A stretch of 64,000 nt of DNA from assembly GCA_000383295.1 (NCBI GenBank), contig KB911067.1, positions 310,001 to 374,000 on the forward strand. Reading direction: 5' to 3'. Position numbers and translations under genes: made by a program. A model generated the notes under the pieces. The model made no database searches. It had not been told where the DNA came from and worked only from the letters and a program-made list of their open reading frames with translations. Below, one piece after another: positions 1 through 8,249 of this stretch. Position 1 is the first letter of the stretch. Each line of letters opens with the position of its first letter. This DNA comes from Faecalispora sporosphaeroides DSM 1294 (GTDB lineage: Bacteria > Bacillota > Clostridia > Oscillospirales > Acutalibacteraceae).

Positions 1-14
1 GACCGGCCGCAAAC

Positions 15-42
15 CGGATGCCCCCGCTTTACGGGGCATCCG
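15..42. other. GC-rich hairpin near the window edge
   Basis: A 10-bp perfect inverted repeat (CGGATGCCCC at 15-24, GGGGCATCCG at 33-42) closes an 8-base loop. No T-run follows on either strand, so it is only a stem-loop, perhaps the 3' end of a transcript from outside the window. The first 300 bases hold this hairpin and the next terminator and no convincing gene. Confidence 0.5.
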
Positions 43-164
43 TTCGGCAGGTCTTGATGCGGAGGTATCGGCAAACGGCATCCTTGTATGAAGGACAGAT
101 CACCCGGTTCCGGCAATCAAAAAGTTTTGCAGAGGCGATGCGGCGGAACGGCAAAATTGCCTTT

Positions 165-213
165 GAAAAAGCCGCCCTGCTCCACGTTATTCTTGTGGGG
201 CAGGGCGGCTTTT
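165..213. terminator. Bidirectional intrinsic terminator
   Basis: A 15-bp stem (171-185 with 195-209, one G-T wobble) closes a 9-base loop. TTTTG follows on the plus strand and TTTTTC on the minus strand. On the minus strand it lies about 90 bases beyond the MATE exporter stop and is the probable terminator of that gene. Confidence 0.8.
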
Positions 214-300
214 GTATGTGAGCAGAATGCCGACCGTTCGCGCTTTGAGGGGGCGCGGGGCTTTTCATAAAAATTTATTATTTAAAAAATCAGCCGGCAC

Positions 301-1698
301 TCATTCCCTCTCCTCCTGCGGTACGGGGGGGCGGTTCGGCAGAACCGATTCCCACGGCATGCGCAGCACCATCAGCGTGATGATCAGGGCCGCCGTGAGG
401 TTTGAAAACAGGTTGCCCCAGAATACCGAAAGCACGCCGAGGTATTTCTCCGTAGCCAGAATAAACAGGTAGCGCAGAAGCCAGATGCGCAGGATGCTGA
501 TGACCAGCGGGATGCGCGTGCGCCCCAAGCCGATAAACGCACCCTGCTGCACCATGCAGACGCCGAAGCCGATCACGGAATAAATGTAGATGTACAGAGA
601 GGTGCGGGCCATGTCGAGCACCTCCTGATTGCGGGTGAACAGGCTGGTGAGCGGGCCGACGAGGGGAACGATCATCGCGATCAGCACCGCGGCGGTCAGC
701 GCGCTGAACGCGCAGCCAACCCACATGCTGCGGCGGGCGCGATCCTTCTTCCCCGCGCCCATATTCATGCTGACCATCGTCGTCACAGTCGGGCCGAACG
801 CACCCGTCATCGCAAAACAGATGCTTGTGATGTTGCTGGCAATGCCCTGGCCGTTCAGCACAATAGCGCCGTATTTCTGCACCTCGTTGTTGATCAGATA
901 AAAGCCCAGGTTCATCATCACGCTCGACAGCATCGTCGGCAGGCCGATTCTCAGCAGATCCATGGCAATTGCGTGGTCGAGATGAATGCCCGGCCACTCG
1001 AGTTTATCCTCCGACTCCCGAACAAAAAGCTCGTAAAACATCATCACGCACACAATCACGTTGGACAGCACCGAAGACAGCACGCAGCCGACGATGCCGA
1101 GCGGGAACAGATAAATAAAGAGGAAGTTAAAAAGGATTTTCAGAAGCAGAAGCAGAAGCATCCGCACAAATGTCGCCTCGGGCTGGCCGGCGGCGTTCTT
1201 GACGGCGTTATAAACCGCCTCCATAAAATAGAACGGCATCGCAAACGCGTTGAGCACGAGATACAGCCACACAATATCCGATATTTCCTTCGTGACAATT
1301 GCCGAGATTGGGAACGCCAGAAGAATCATCACCGGAATAGAGACAATGCCGAGCAAAAACGCCAGCAGAATCAGCTGAGAGGAGATCTTCTTCCCCTGCG
1401 CGAGATCACCGCGCCCGTTTGCCTGGCCGATTACCGCCATGCCCGCCGAGCCAAGCCCCTGCGACAGCGCGACGACCATATTGAGGATCGGCACACAGTA
1501 TGTAACCGCGCTGGCCACGTACGGCCCCGCAATATTATTGATGAACAGTCCGTCCGACAGCGGCATCATAGACTGCACCAGACCCATCATCAGCGAAGGC
1601 ACCGCGAGCAGCATCAGCGTTTTGGAAATGCCGCCGCACAAAATCATATCGCGTCTTTCACTGGCGCTCGTATTTAAAAAGGGTATTTTCATGCGCAT
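301..1698 (-). CDS. MATE-family multidrug/sodium antiporter
   Basis: Inner-membrane exporter of the MATE (MepA/NorM) family, 465 residues, typical length. About twelve hydrophobic segments are visible and the protein opens with the cytoplasmic stretch MKIPFLNTSASERRDMILCG. Two internally similar halves are expected in the family; each half here starts with a pattern like the N-terminal SLMMGLVQSMMPLSDGLFI. The start used is the ATG at 1698, preceded by a weak AAAGACGG; a second in-frame ATG lies 6 bases on and a TTG lies upstream. The gene has its own promoter about 150 bases upstream and is transcribed away from glnN. The family exports cationic drugs or metabolites by H+ or Na+ exchange; the substrate cannot be read from sequence. 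Confidence 0.88.
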   Translation of the reverse strand: MRMKIPFLNTSASERRDMILCGGISKTLMLLAVPSLMMGLVQSMMPLSDGLFINNIAGPYVASAVTYCVPILNMVVALSQGLGSAGMAVIGQANGRGDLAQGKKISSQLILLAFLLGIVSIPVMILLAFPISAIVTKEISDIVWLYLVLNAFAMPFYFMEAVYNAVKNAAGQPEATFVRMLLLLLLKILFNFLFIYLFPLGIVGCVLSSVLSNVIVCVMMFYELFVRESEDKLEWPGIHLDHAIAMDLLRIGLPTMLSSVMMNLGFYLINNEVQKYGAIVLNGQGIASNITSICFAMTGAFGPTVTTMVSMNMGAGKKDRARRSMWVGCAFSALTAAVLIAMIVPLVGPLTSLFTRNQEVLDMARTSLYIYIYSVIGFGVCMVQQGAFIGLGRTRIPLVISILRIWLLRYLFILATEKYLGVLSVFWGNLFSNLTAALIITLMVLRMPWESVLPNRPPVPQEERE

Positions 1699-1847
1699 CC
1701 GTCTTTCTGCATTCAGCAACAATCACATTTTAGGGGAGCCTGACACCGACTTGCCCACGGAGCAGCAAAAGAGCAATGCCTTTCTTTCACCAGCCTGCCC
1801 TGTGGAAGATCCGTACGATTTCGGCACCCGATGATACGAATAGTTTT

Positions 1848-1876
1848 ATTGTAGAGGAATTTTACAGGAATGTAAA
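1848..1876 (-). promoter_or_regulatory. Sigma-A promoter of the MATE gene
   Basis: Read on the minus strand, -35 TTTACA (1871-1876) and -10 TACAAT (1848-1853) are separated by 17 bases. Transcription would start near 1841, giving a leader of about 140 nucleotides. This leader is long enough to hold a regulatory RNA, but I recognise none. Confidence 0.7.
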
Positions 1877-2213
1877 CCATTCTTTACCGAAAAACAACCT
1901 ACAAAGTGATCGGATGAAGCCGGCCAGGCCGCTGAAAACGGTGCGGAGCGAGCCGCAAATGCCAAAAAGGAGAGCGCACTCTTGTTGCATATGACGAAAC
2001 AAACTGCCGGGTGCTTTTTTTCACGCTAGCCGCTTTTCGGCAGCCGGAAACTTTTTTCTTCCTCCCGCATAAGCTGGCTACGAATGATTCAACGGCCCGG
2101 TCATCCGACCCTCAAATCGAAGCCGGCGAGCGAAATCGTGTAAACCACCAAAAAAACAAATGAATGCTGTATTTTTTTCGCTTTTGATGCAAATACTTTT
2201 TTGTTGCGGAGCA
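1877..2213. other. Divergent intergenic region without a gene
   Basis: Between the MATE promoter and the glnN promoter I see no supported ORF. The stretch has several A/T-rich runs (for example around 2145-2200), which may act as an UP-type region for glnN. Confidence 0.5.
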
Positions 2214-2242
2214 TTGACAGTCAGTCATCCGTTTGTTATAAT
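2214..2242 (+). promoter_or_regulatory. Consensus sigma-A promoter of glnN
   Basis: TTGACA at 2214-2219 and TATAAT at 2237-2242 are both perfect and are separated by exactly 17 bases. The expected start is near 2249. Such a strong promoter directly before a terminator-like hairpin suggests that expression is controlled after initiation. Confidence 0.9.
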
Positions 2243-2265
2243 GACTCATGTAAAAACAGTAATGG

Positions 2266-2301
2266 CGCTGTAGGTACTTAGGATACCTGCAGCGTTTTTT
2301 T
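2266..2301 (+). terminator. Terminator-like attenuator in the glnN leader
   Basis: An 11-bp stem (2266-2276 with 2284-2294, one G-T pair) is followed directly by seven T residues (2295-2301). It lies about 17 nucleotides after the predicted start and 28 before the glnN start codon, so most transcripts should stop here unless it is bypassed. The apical part reads CTTAGGAT, similar to the loops of two hairpins at 20.5-20.8 kb. No competing antiterminator stem is obvious in the short leader. Confidence 0.75.
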
Positions 2302-2329
2302 GTTTATTAACCCAAAAGGAGGCAACCGT

Positions 2330-4417
2330 ATGAGTAAGATTCCGGAGATTTTTGGAAGCTTCGTATTTAACGAAAGTGTTATGAAAGACAGGTTACCCAA
2401 GGATATTTATAAGGAATTAAAGAAAACAAGAGACGAGGGGATTCCTCTTGACGCTCAAGTGGCGAATGTTGTTGCGAACGCCATGAAAAACTGGGCGATA
2501 GAAAAAGGCGCAACACACTTCACCCATTGGTTCCAGCCCATGACGGGCATCACCGCCGGCAAGCACGACGGCTTTATCAGCCCGACAGGCGACGGCAAGG
2601 TGATTATGGAATTCTCCGGCAAAGAGCTTATTCAGGGTGAGCCGGATGCGTCCAGCTTCCCCAACGGCGGCATTCGCGCCACTTTTGAAGCCCGCGGCTA
2701 CACCGCGTGGGACCCGACCTCCGATGCGTTCATCAGAGACGGCTCACTGTACATTCCTACCGTGTTCTGTTCTTACGGCGGAGAAGCTCTGGACAAAAAG
2801 GCGCCGCTGCTGCGCTCGGTCTCCGCTTTGAATAAGCAGGTGATCCGCGTATTAAAGCTGTTCGGCCACAACGATGTAAAAAGCACCACCGTTACCGTCG
2901 GCCCCGAGCAGGAGTATTTTCTTGTTCCCGAGGAAAAGTTCCTGCAAAGAGAGGACCTGGTATATACCGGCCGCACCCTGTTCGGCGCGAAGCCGCCCAA
3001 GGGCCAGGAGCTGGATGACCATTACTTCGGCGAGCTGAAGGCCACGGTTGGCGATTTCATGAAAGAGATGGATGAAGAGCTGTGGAAGCTCGGCGTCCTG
3101 AGCAAAACAAAGCACAACGAGGTTGCCCCGGCGCAGCATGAAATGGCTCCCATTTTCACTCACTGCAGCCAGGCCACCGACCAGAACCAGCTGACGATGG
3201 AAGTGATGAAGAAGGTTGCCGCCCGCCACGGGCTGACCTGCCTGCTGCACGAAAAGCCGTTTGCACGCATCAACGGCAGCGGCAAGCACAACAACTACTC
3301 CATCTCTACCGACACCGGCATGAATTTGCTGGATCCCGGCGATTCCCCGACTGAGAACGCCCAGTTCCTGCTGTTCCTCACGGCGATCATCAAGGCGGTC
3401 GACGAGCATCAGGATCTGCTGCGCATCGCCGTGGCGGATGCCGGCAACGACCATCGCCTGGGCGGCAACGAAGCACCTCCCGCCATTGTCTCCGTCTTCA
3501 TCGGCGAAGAACTTGAAAATATTCTGAACGCGATTGAAGACGGTACCGAATATAAGGCCAAGGGCCGCCGGTTTGTGAAAATCGGTGCGGATATCCTCCC
3601 CTCCATCCGCAAGGATTCCACAGACCGTAACCGCACCTCCCCCATGGCGTTCACCGGCAATAAGTTTGAATTCCGCATGCAGGGTTCCTCCAGCTCGATC
3701 GCATGCATCAACATTATGCTGAACACCATCATCGCAGACGCGCTGGCCGGCTTCGCGGATGAGCTTGAGAAAGCCGACAACCTCCCCGATGCGCTGACCG
3801 ACCTGATCCGCAAAACACTCAAGGAGCACAAGAGGATTGTCTTTAACGGCAACAACTATTCCGCAGAGTGGGTTGAGGAAGCCGAGCGCCGCGGTCTGCT
3901 GAACCTGAAGAGCACCCCGGAAGCATTGGCTTACTACCCCCGCAAGGAAAATATCGAGCTGTTTGAGCGCCAGGGTGTGCTGACGGAAACCGAGCTGAAA
4001 TCCCGCTATGAGATCATTCTGGAGAAATACATCAAGCAGGTTCACATTGAAGCCCTGACGATGCTCGAAATGATCCATAAGGATATTCTTCCGGCTGTCA
4101 GCTCCTACACCGGCGACCTGAGCGCACAGGCGATCAACAAGAAGAACCTTGGAATCGACTGCGCTCTGGAAAAGGCACAGATCGAAAAGCTCAGCGCTCT
4201 TTCCGTAAAGCTGTTTGAAGCGACCGACAGCTTACAGAAAGCCGTAGATCACAAGGAGGAATCCGACGATTTCCTCAAGGAAGCCAGATACTACCGCGAA
4301 GAAGTGCTGTCCCGCATGGAAGCTGCCCGCGAAATCGCGGACGAAATGGAGCTTCTGGTGGGCAGAACCTACTGGCCCTTCCCCACTTACGGCGAGCTGC
4401 TGTTCGGCGTAAAATAA
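2330..4417 (+). CDS. glnN: Glutamine synthetase type III
   Basis: ATP-dependent ligation of ammonia to glutamate, a cytoplasmic enzyme of the GSIII family found in Bacteroidetes, cyanobacteria and Clostridia. The 695 residues match the family length of about 700, against about 450 for GSI. Visible family motifs in order are PEQEYFLV, NEVAPAQHEMAPIF (glutamate and metal site), ARINGSGKHNNYS (ATP site), NRTSPMAFTGNKFEFR and the GSSSSIACIN stretch that follows. The start is the ATG at 2330 after AAAGGAGG; a longer reading to 2300 would run into the leader hairpin. It is a single-gene transcript between its own promoter/attenuator and a strong terminator. Regulation is probably by nitrogen status through the leader, which is inference. 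Confidence 0.97.
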   Translation: MSKIPEIFGSFVFNESVMKDRLPKDIYKELKKTRDEGIPLDAQVANVVANAMKNWAIEKGATHFTHWFQPMTGITAGKHDGFISPTGDGKVIMEFSGKELIQGEPDASSFPNGGIRATFEARGYTAWDPTSDAFIRDGSLYIPTVFCSYGGEALDKKAPLLRSVSALNKQVIRVLKLFGHNDVKSTTVTVGPEQEYFLVPEEKFLQREDLVYTGRTLFGAKPPKGQELDDHYFGELKATVGDFMKEMDEELWKLGVLSKTKHNEVAPAQHEMAPIFTHCSQATDQNQLTMEVMKKVAARHGLTCLLHEKPFARINGSGKHNNYSISTDTGMNLLDPGDSPTENAQFLLFLTAIIKAVDEHQDLLRIAVADAGNDHRLGGNEAPPAIVSVFIGEELENILNAIEDGTEYKAKGRRFVKIGADILPSIRKDSTDRNRTSPMAFTGNKFEFRMQGSSSSIACINIMLNTIIADALAGFADELEKADNLPDALTDLIRKTLKEHKRIVFNGNNYSAEWVEEAERRGLLNLKSTPEALAYYPRKENIELFERQGVLTETELKSRYEIILEKYIKQVHIEALTMLEMIHKDILPAVSSYTGDLSAQAINKKNLGIDCALEKAQIEKLSALSVKLFEATDSLQKAVDHKEESDDFLKEARYYREEVLSRMEAAREIADEMELLVGRTYWPFPTYGELLFGVK

Positions 4418-4474
4418 TGTGATTGCCGTCTGCCCCTTATACGCGGGGCCTTGCGACCTCATAAAAAACGAAGT

Positions 4475-4512
4475 GACCTCCGGACGGATTTCCGTTCGGA
4501 GGTCTTTCGCTT
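4475..4512 (+). terminator. glnN terminator
   Basis: A stem of about 13 bp (GACCTCCGGACGG with its partner ending at 4504) has a short loop and is followed by TTTCGCTTT. It closes the glnN transcript. Confidence 0.75.
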
Positions 4513-4547
4513 TGCAGCCTGCCCAAAACTAACTTTTCTCGCGTAAG

Positions 4548-4577
4548 AAGAAAAAGCCGGTATTGATTTCCGGCTTT
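4548..4577 (-). terminator. Distal minus-strand terminator of the sugar ABC operon
   Basis: AAGCCGG at 4554-4560 pairs with CCGGCTT at 4570-4576. Read on the minus strand the stem is followed by TTTTTC. It is the last of three hairpins between the permease stop at 4789 and glnN. Confidence 0.6.
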
Positions 4578-4691
4578 CAGAATCGGGCAATGCATGGATG
4601 CCAAAGGGTATTAAAATGCTTGGAATTGCAAAAATGAAGAAAGACTCGTAGCTTCCTTAGCTGCTGATAGGCAGATTAGGGAAAGCGACAA

Positions 4692-4761
4692 AGAACAGGA
4701 CGACCCGCGCAAGCTGTGCAGACCGTCCTGTTCTGGCACCGGCACGGGGAGCACCGGTGCC
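4692..4761 (-). other. Two stacked hairpins after the sugar ABC operon
   Basis: GGCACCGG/CCGGTGCC (4735-4742 with 4754-4761) is followed directly on the minus strand by an 11-bp stem (4724-4734 with 4692-4702). T-runs are weak. They probably protect or end the 3' end of the ABC-transporter mRNA. The remainder of 4418-4788 shows no gene. Confidence 0.6.
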
Positions 4762-4788
4762 ATATTTAATATTTGGAGGAAAAGCAAA

Positions 4789-5652
4789 TTAACCCTTTAC
4801 GCTGCCCAGCGCGACGCCTCGCACGATGAATTTGGAAAGACAAAGATACACGATCATCACTGGGAAAATCGCCAGTGCAATCAGCAGATAAACCTGCCCC
4901 ATATCGAATTTCATAAAATCGGCGCTGCGCAGCTGCGCTATCAGGATCGGCATTGTCAGCTTCTTTTTGGAATCGAGAATCAGCGCCGGCAGAAAGTAAT
5001 TGTTCCACGAGCTGACGAAAGTGAAAATCGCCTGCACGGCGATTGCCGGCTTCATCATGGGGAGAACAATGCGGTTAAAGGCGTAGAACTCGCCTGCTCC
5101 GTCGATCCGCGCGGCCTCGATCACTTCCAGCGGCAAAGAGCTTTTCATGTACTGAATCATGAAGAAGAACACGATCGGCGAGGCGATTGCCGGAACTGTG
5201 AGCGGGATAAACGAATCCTTGAACCCCATGCTCGCCATCAGGCGGACAAAGCCCAGAGCCGTAACCTGCGTGGGCACCATCATCACCATCAGGATGAAAG
5301 AGAACGCGGCCTGGTTCAGCCGGAACCGGTACGCGTGGATCCCAAACGCGGTCATGGTGGAAAAATAGGTGGCAAACACCGCCGAAAGCGACGCCACCAG
5401 CAGGCTGTTCATCAGCCCGCTCAGCACCGGCAGGTTCGCGTTGTGCATCAGGTTTGTAAAGTTGGCCCCCAGCGAACCGCCCGGCAAAAAGGAAAAGCCT
5501 TTTTGAATGTCCGGATGAGAGCGCGTGGCATTGATCAAAAGAATATAGAACGCAAACAGGGAAAGGAAGGTCAGAAAAATCAGGATCAGGTACGCGAGGC
5601 CGCGCCGCAGGCGCAGCACGCCCAGATTTTCTCTTGCGGCATTGTCTTTCAC
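4789..5652 (-). CDS. Carbohydrate ABC transporter permease (MalG type)
   Basis: Second inner-membrane subunit of a CUT1 sugar importer, 287 residues. Six hydrophobic segments are visible, the first at about residues 15-40. The EAA loop that docks on the ATPase reads PLEVIEAARIDGAGEFYAF, about 180-200, as expected for the MalG family. The start codon overlaps the stop of the upstream permease by ATGA (5649-5652), so the two are translationally coupled. Its partner permease and binding lipoprotein lie directly upstream. No ATPase gene is nearby, so a shared MsmK/UgpC-type ATPase from elsewhere is likely, which is inference. Cellobiose or cello-oligosaccharide is the expected substrate from the divergent GH94 and GH1 genes. 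Confidence 0.93.
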   Translation of the reverse strand: MKDNAARENLGVLRLRRGLAYLILIFLTFLSLFAFYILLINATRSHPDIQKGFSFLPGGSLGANFTNLMHNANLPVLSGLMNSLLVASLSAVFATYFSTMTAFGIHAYRFRLNQAAFSFILMVMMVPTQVTALGFVRLMASMGFKDSFIPLTVPAIASPIVFFFMIQYMKSSLPLEVIEAARIDGAGEFYAFNRIVLPMMKPAIAVQAIFTFVSSWNNYFLPALILDSKKKLTMPILIAQLRSADFMKFDMGQVYLLIALAIFPVMIVYLCLSKFIVRGVALGSVKG

Positions 5653-6638
5653 TTTGCAGCCCCTCCCTTCGGCTGTTTTTTCTCCCGGACGCTGAAGTAC
5701 ACAATCACGCTCAGCACGGCGGAAACCGCAAACAGCAGCACCGAAACGGCGCCCGCCATCCCCACGTTTTCGCTGAATAAATGCTTGTTCAGGTACATCA
5801 CCAGAGTCATGCTCGTGCGGTTGGGATTGCCGTTGCCGTTGGTCAGAATCTGCGGCACGTCAAACATCTGAATCCCGCCGATCATCGAGGTAATCAGCAC
5901 ATAGACGAGAATGGGGCGAATCAACGGCAGAGTGATCTTCCGAAAGGACTCAAACGCCGTGGCCCCGTCGATCTCGGCCGCCTCAAACAGCGACGTGTCT
6001 ATGCCGAGAATCGCCGCCATGAGCAGGATGGTGGTGTTGCCGTACCACATGAGAAAGTTCATCAGGGCCACAAGCCCCCGGGTGCTCCATACATTCGCAA
6101 GAAATCGGTAGGGAGATTCCATCCCCATGGACATTAAAATGCTGTTGACCGGCCCGGAATCGGAAAACAGGGTGAAAAACAGCATGGAAAACGCCGCAGC
6201 CATAATCAGGTTGGGCAGATAGATGACTGTTTTAAAGAATCCGGCGGCACGCAGATGCAGGCGCAGGTCGGTAAACCAGGCCGCCAGCAGCAGGGAAAAG
6301 AAGATCTGGGGCAAAAAGCCCATCAGCCAGATGATCGCGGTGTTGCCCGCGTATGTAGCCAGGTCGCCGTCGGAAAAAAGGGCGCCGTAATTTTTCAGCC
6401 CCACAAACCGGGGGCCAACCTGAGTGAGACCCACCCAGTAATTTTCAAAAAAGCTGTTATAACAAGTAGAGATCAGCGGGATCAGCGAGAAGGCGGCAAA
6501 CGCCAGAAAGAACGGGGCAATAAAAAAATATCCCCATTTGGAATAGCTTACGCCCTTCGTTTTCTTGCCCGCGCCGTTTGGCACAGGATATTGCCGCGCA
6601 GAAGACGCCTCGGGTTTTGTCAGCGTGGTGCCGGACAT
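5649..6638 (-). CDS. Carbohydrate ABC transporter permease (MalF type)
   Basis: First permease of the CUT1 importer, 329 residues. A polar N-terminal tail of about 35 residues precedes six or seven membrane segments; the first contains YFFIAPFFLAFAAFSLIPLI. The EAA loop is visible as TSLFEAAEIDGATAFESF, about residue 220. ATG at 6638 follows AGGTGA (weak). It lies about 120 bases after the binding-protein gene, from which it is separated by a stable hairpin, and overlaps the next permease by ATGA. It pairs with the MalG-type subunit in the membrane to pass the sugar delivered by the lipoprotein. Confidence 0.93.
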   Translation of the reverse strand: MSGTTLTKPEASSARQYPVPNGAGKKTKGVSYSKWGYFFIAPFFLAFAAFSLIPLISTCYNSFFENYWVGLTQVGPRFVGLKNYGALFSDGDLATYAGNTAIIWLMGFLPQIFFSLLLAAWFTDLRLHLRAAGFFKTVIYLPNLIMAAAFSMLFFTLFSDSGPVNSILMSMGMESPYRFLANVWSTRGLVALMNFLMWYGNTTILLMAAILGIDTSLFEAAEIDGATAFESFRKITLPLIRPILVYVLITSMIGGIQMFDVPQILTNGNGNPNRTSMTLVMYLNKHLFSENVGMAGAVSVLLFAVSAVLSVIVYFSVREKKQPKGGAAK

Positions 6639-6687
6639 AGAGTATCACCTCAAATCGGGGATTGTAGAAGCGCCGGCCCCCAGCCCC

Positions 6688-6711
6688 GGGGAGCGGAAAT
6701 CTCCGCTCCCC
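6688..6711 (-). other. Intercistronic hairpin after the binding-protein gene
   Basis: A perfect 10-bp stem GGGGAGCGGA/TCCGCTCCCC closes a 4-base loop between the lipoprotein and permease genes. Stems at this place in ABC operons often stabilise the upstream mRNA, so that binding protein is made in excess. That role is inferred. Confidence 0.65.
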
Positions 6712-6756
6712 GAAAGGGAGGACGCCTGATTGGAAGGGAAAAGAGTATGAGAAAAA

Positions 6757-8148
6757 TCAAGAGGCACGCTTGAGATTCGGGTATTTTTCGATAATGGCCT
6801 TGTAGAAGTTATCCAGCGCCTGATCTTTCGAGACATTGCCGTCGAAGTAATCCTTGAACGCCTTCTGGAATTCCTCCGTCATGCCCTGATCGTACTTGGA
6901 GATATTTTTCATGTTGATTTTCGGAGCCGCCTCGGCAAACAGAGCGATGTGGTTCTGGCCTCCCAGGAACGCAGATTTGTAATCGCTCTTCGCCAGCTCG
7001 CCCATTGCGGTCTTGTTGTTGGTAAAGTCCTCCGTATCCTGGGTAATCTTCTTCATGGTGGCTGCATCGCAGGTCAGAGTCTTCATCACGTCGCGCACAA
7101 GATCGACGTTATCGCTGCCCTTGGCTCCGCAGATCCAGCTGCCGCCCCAGTAGTAGTTTGCCGGGCCCTGGCACACCGCGTAATCGCCGTAAACGCCGTT
7201 GCCCACTTCCGCTTTGCCTCCCTCCGTCACAGGAACGGCCAGCGAGTTTTTGAGCAGTGTAAAGTTGATGCCCCAGGTGGAGTAGAAGAAGCCGAACACC
7301 TTGCCCTTCGGGCCCTGATCGGCGCCCCACTCGGGAGCCCACAGTGAGGTTTTGTTGTTGTAGCCTTTATCGGTAAATTCCTTGGTCTGATCCACCCATT
7401 TCATCATAATGGGGTCAATGTGAATCGTATCGTTCTCGTCCACCCACGGAGACGTGATGTTGTTCGCAAAGGTACGATAGGAATCATCGTAGCCGGAAAG
7501 CATCTTGTAGCCCTTGTCATGCGCAGTCTTTGCAACGGCGTTGAACTTATCCCAGTCGCTCAGGGCCTGCTGCACCTTTACAGGGTCATCGCTGCCCAAA
7601 ACGTCCTTGGCGATCGAGCGGCGGTACGCGAAGAGGCCGGGAGTGGCCTGCCAGGAAACCGCTTTGAGCTTTTTGTTGCTGTCGGTCGCAATATCCTTCG
7701 TATACTCGTACTGATCCTTCAAATCTTCGTCTGTCAGGCCAATATCGGCCTTCACGTCGAGTGTATAATCGGAATCGACATACTTGAGCGCGTAGTCCGC
7801 TTCAATCAGAAAAATATCGATCTTGTCGGCTGCGGAATCCTGTGCTTTCAAATCCGCATCCAGCTTGTTCTGGTAAGCATTGTTTTCATTTGGGGTGATG
7901 ACCCACTCCACGTTCATGCCCTCCGGCAGCTTGCCGGCATCTTTAAAGTAGGCGTTGAAGCGATCCTGGAACTCGGTGTTCCACCCGTAAATGCGAAGGG
8001 TTTTGGCGGAATCCGTATTCGCAGCCGGGGCGGAAGACCCTGCCGGGGCTGCCGACGAAGCGGGTGTGGTGTTGCTGCCGCAGCCCGCCGAAGAAACCAG
8101 CATCAAAGATGCCAGCAGGGCAGCCGTGGCTTTTTGGAATGATTTCAT
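6757..8148 (-). CDS. Sugar-binding lipoprotein of a CUT1 ABC importer
   Basis: Extracellular solute-binding protein family 1, 463 residues. It starts with a lipoprotein signal (MKSFQKATAALLASLMLVSS) and the lipobox SSAGC, followed by a Ser/Ala-rich linker to about residue 42. The mature part opens with KTLRIYGWNTEFQDRF, the usual first beta strand of this family. The ATG at 8148 is preceded by AAGGAGGAG at good spacing, so the open frame further upstream is not used. It is first in an operon with two permeases, about 100 bases after the LacI-type regulator gene. It probably captures cellobiose or cellodextrins, inferred from the divergent phosphorylase and glucosidase. Confidence 0.93.
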   Translation of the reverse strand: MKSFQKATAALLASLMLVSSAGCGSNTTPASSAAPAGSSAPAANTDSAKTLRIYGWNTEFQDRFNAYFKDAGKLPEGMNVEWVITPNENNAYQNKLDADLKAQDSAADKIDIFLIEADYALKYVDSDYTLDVKADIGLTDEDLKDQYEYTKDIATDSNKKLKAVSWQATPGLFAYRRSIAKDVLGSDDPVKVQQALSDWDKFNAVAKTAHDKGYKMLSGYDDSYRTFANNITSPWVDENDTIHIDPIMMKWVDQTKEFTDKGYNNKTSLWAPEWGADQGPKGKVFGFFYSTWGINFTLLKNSLAVPVTEGGKAEVGNGVYGDYAVCQGPANYYWGGSWICGAKGSDNVDLVRDVMKTLTCDAATMKKITQDTEDFTNNKTAMGELAKSDYKSAFLGGQNHIALFAEAAPKINMKNISKYDQGMTEEFQKAFKDYFDGNVSKDQALDNFYKAIIEKYPNLKRAS

Positions 8149-8249
8149 AACATAGCTCCTCCTTAAAATAATGCGTTTTAACCTTTCTGAAAAAGGGTAA
8201 CTGACACAAAAAGAGGGTTCTGCATTCCCCGCACCCGCCAAAAGCCTTT

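Noticed and set aside
2243-2301. ANTAR-type two-hairpin antiterminator before glnN
   Set aside because: Only one hairpin fits after the predicted start and its loop lacks the A1/G4 hexaloop pattern.
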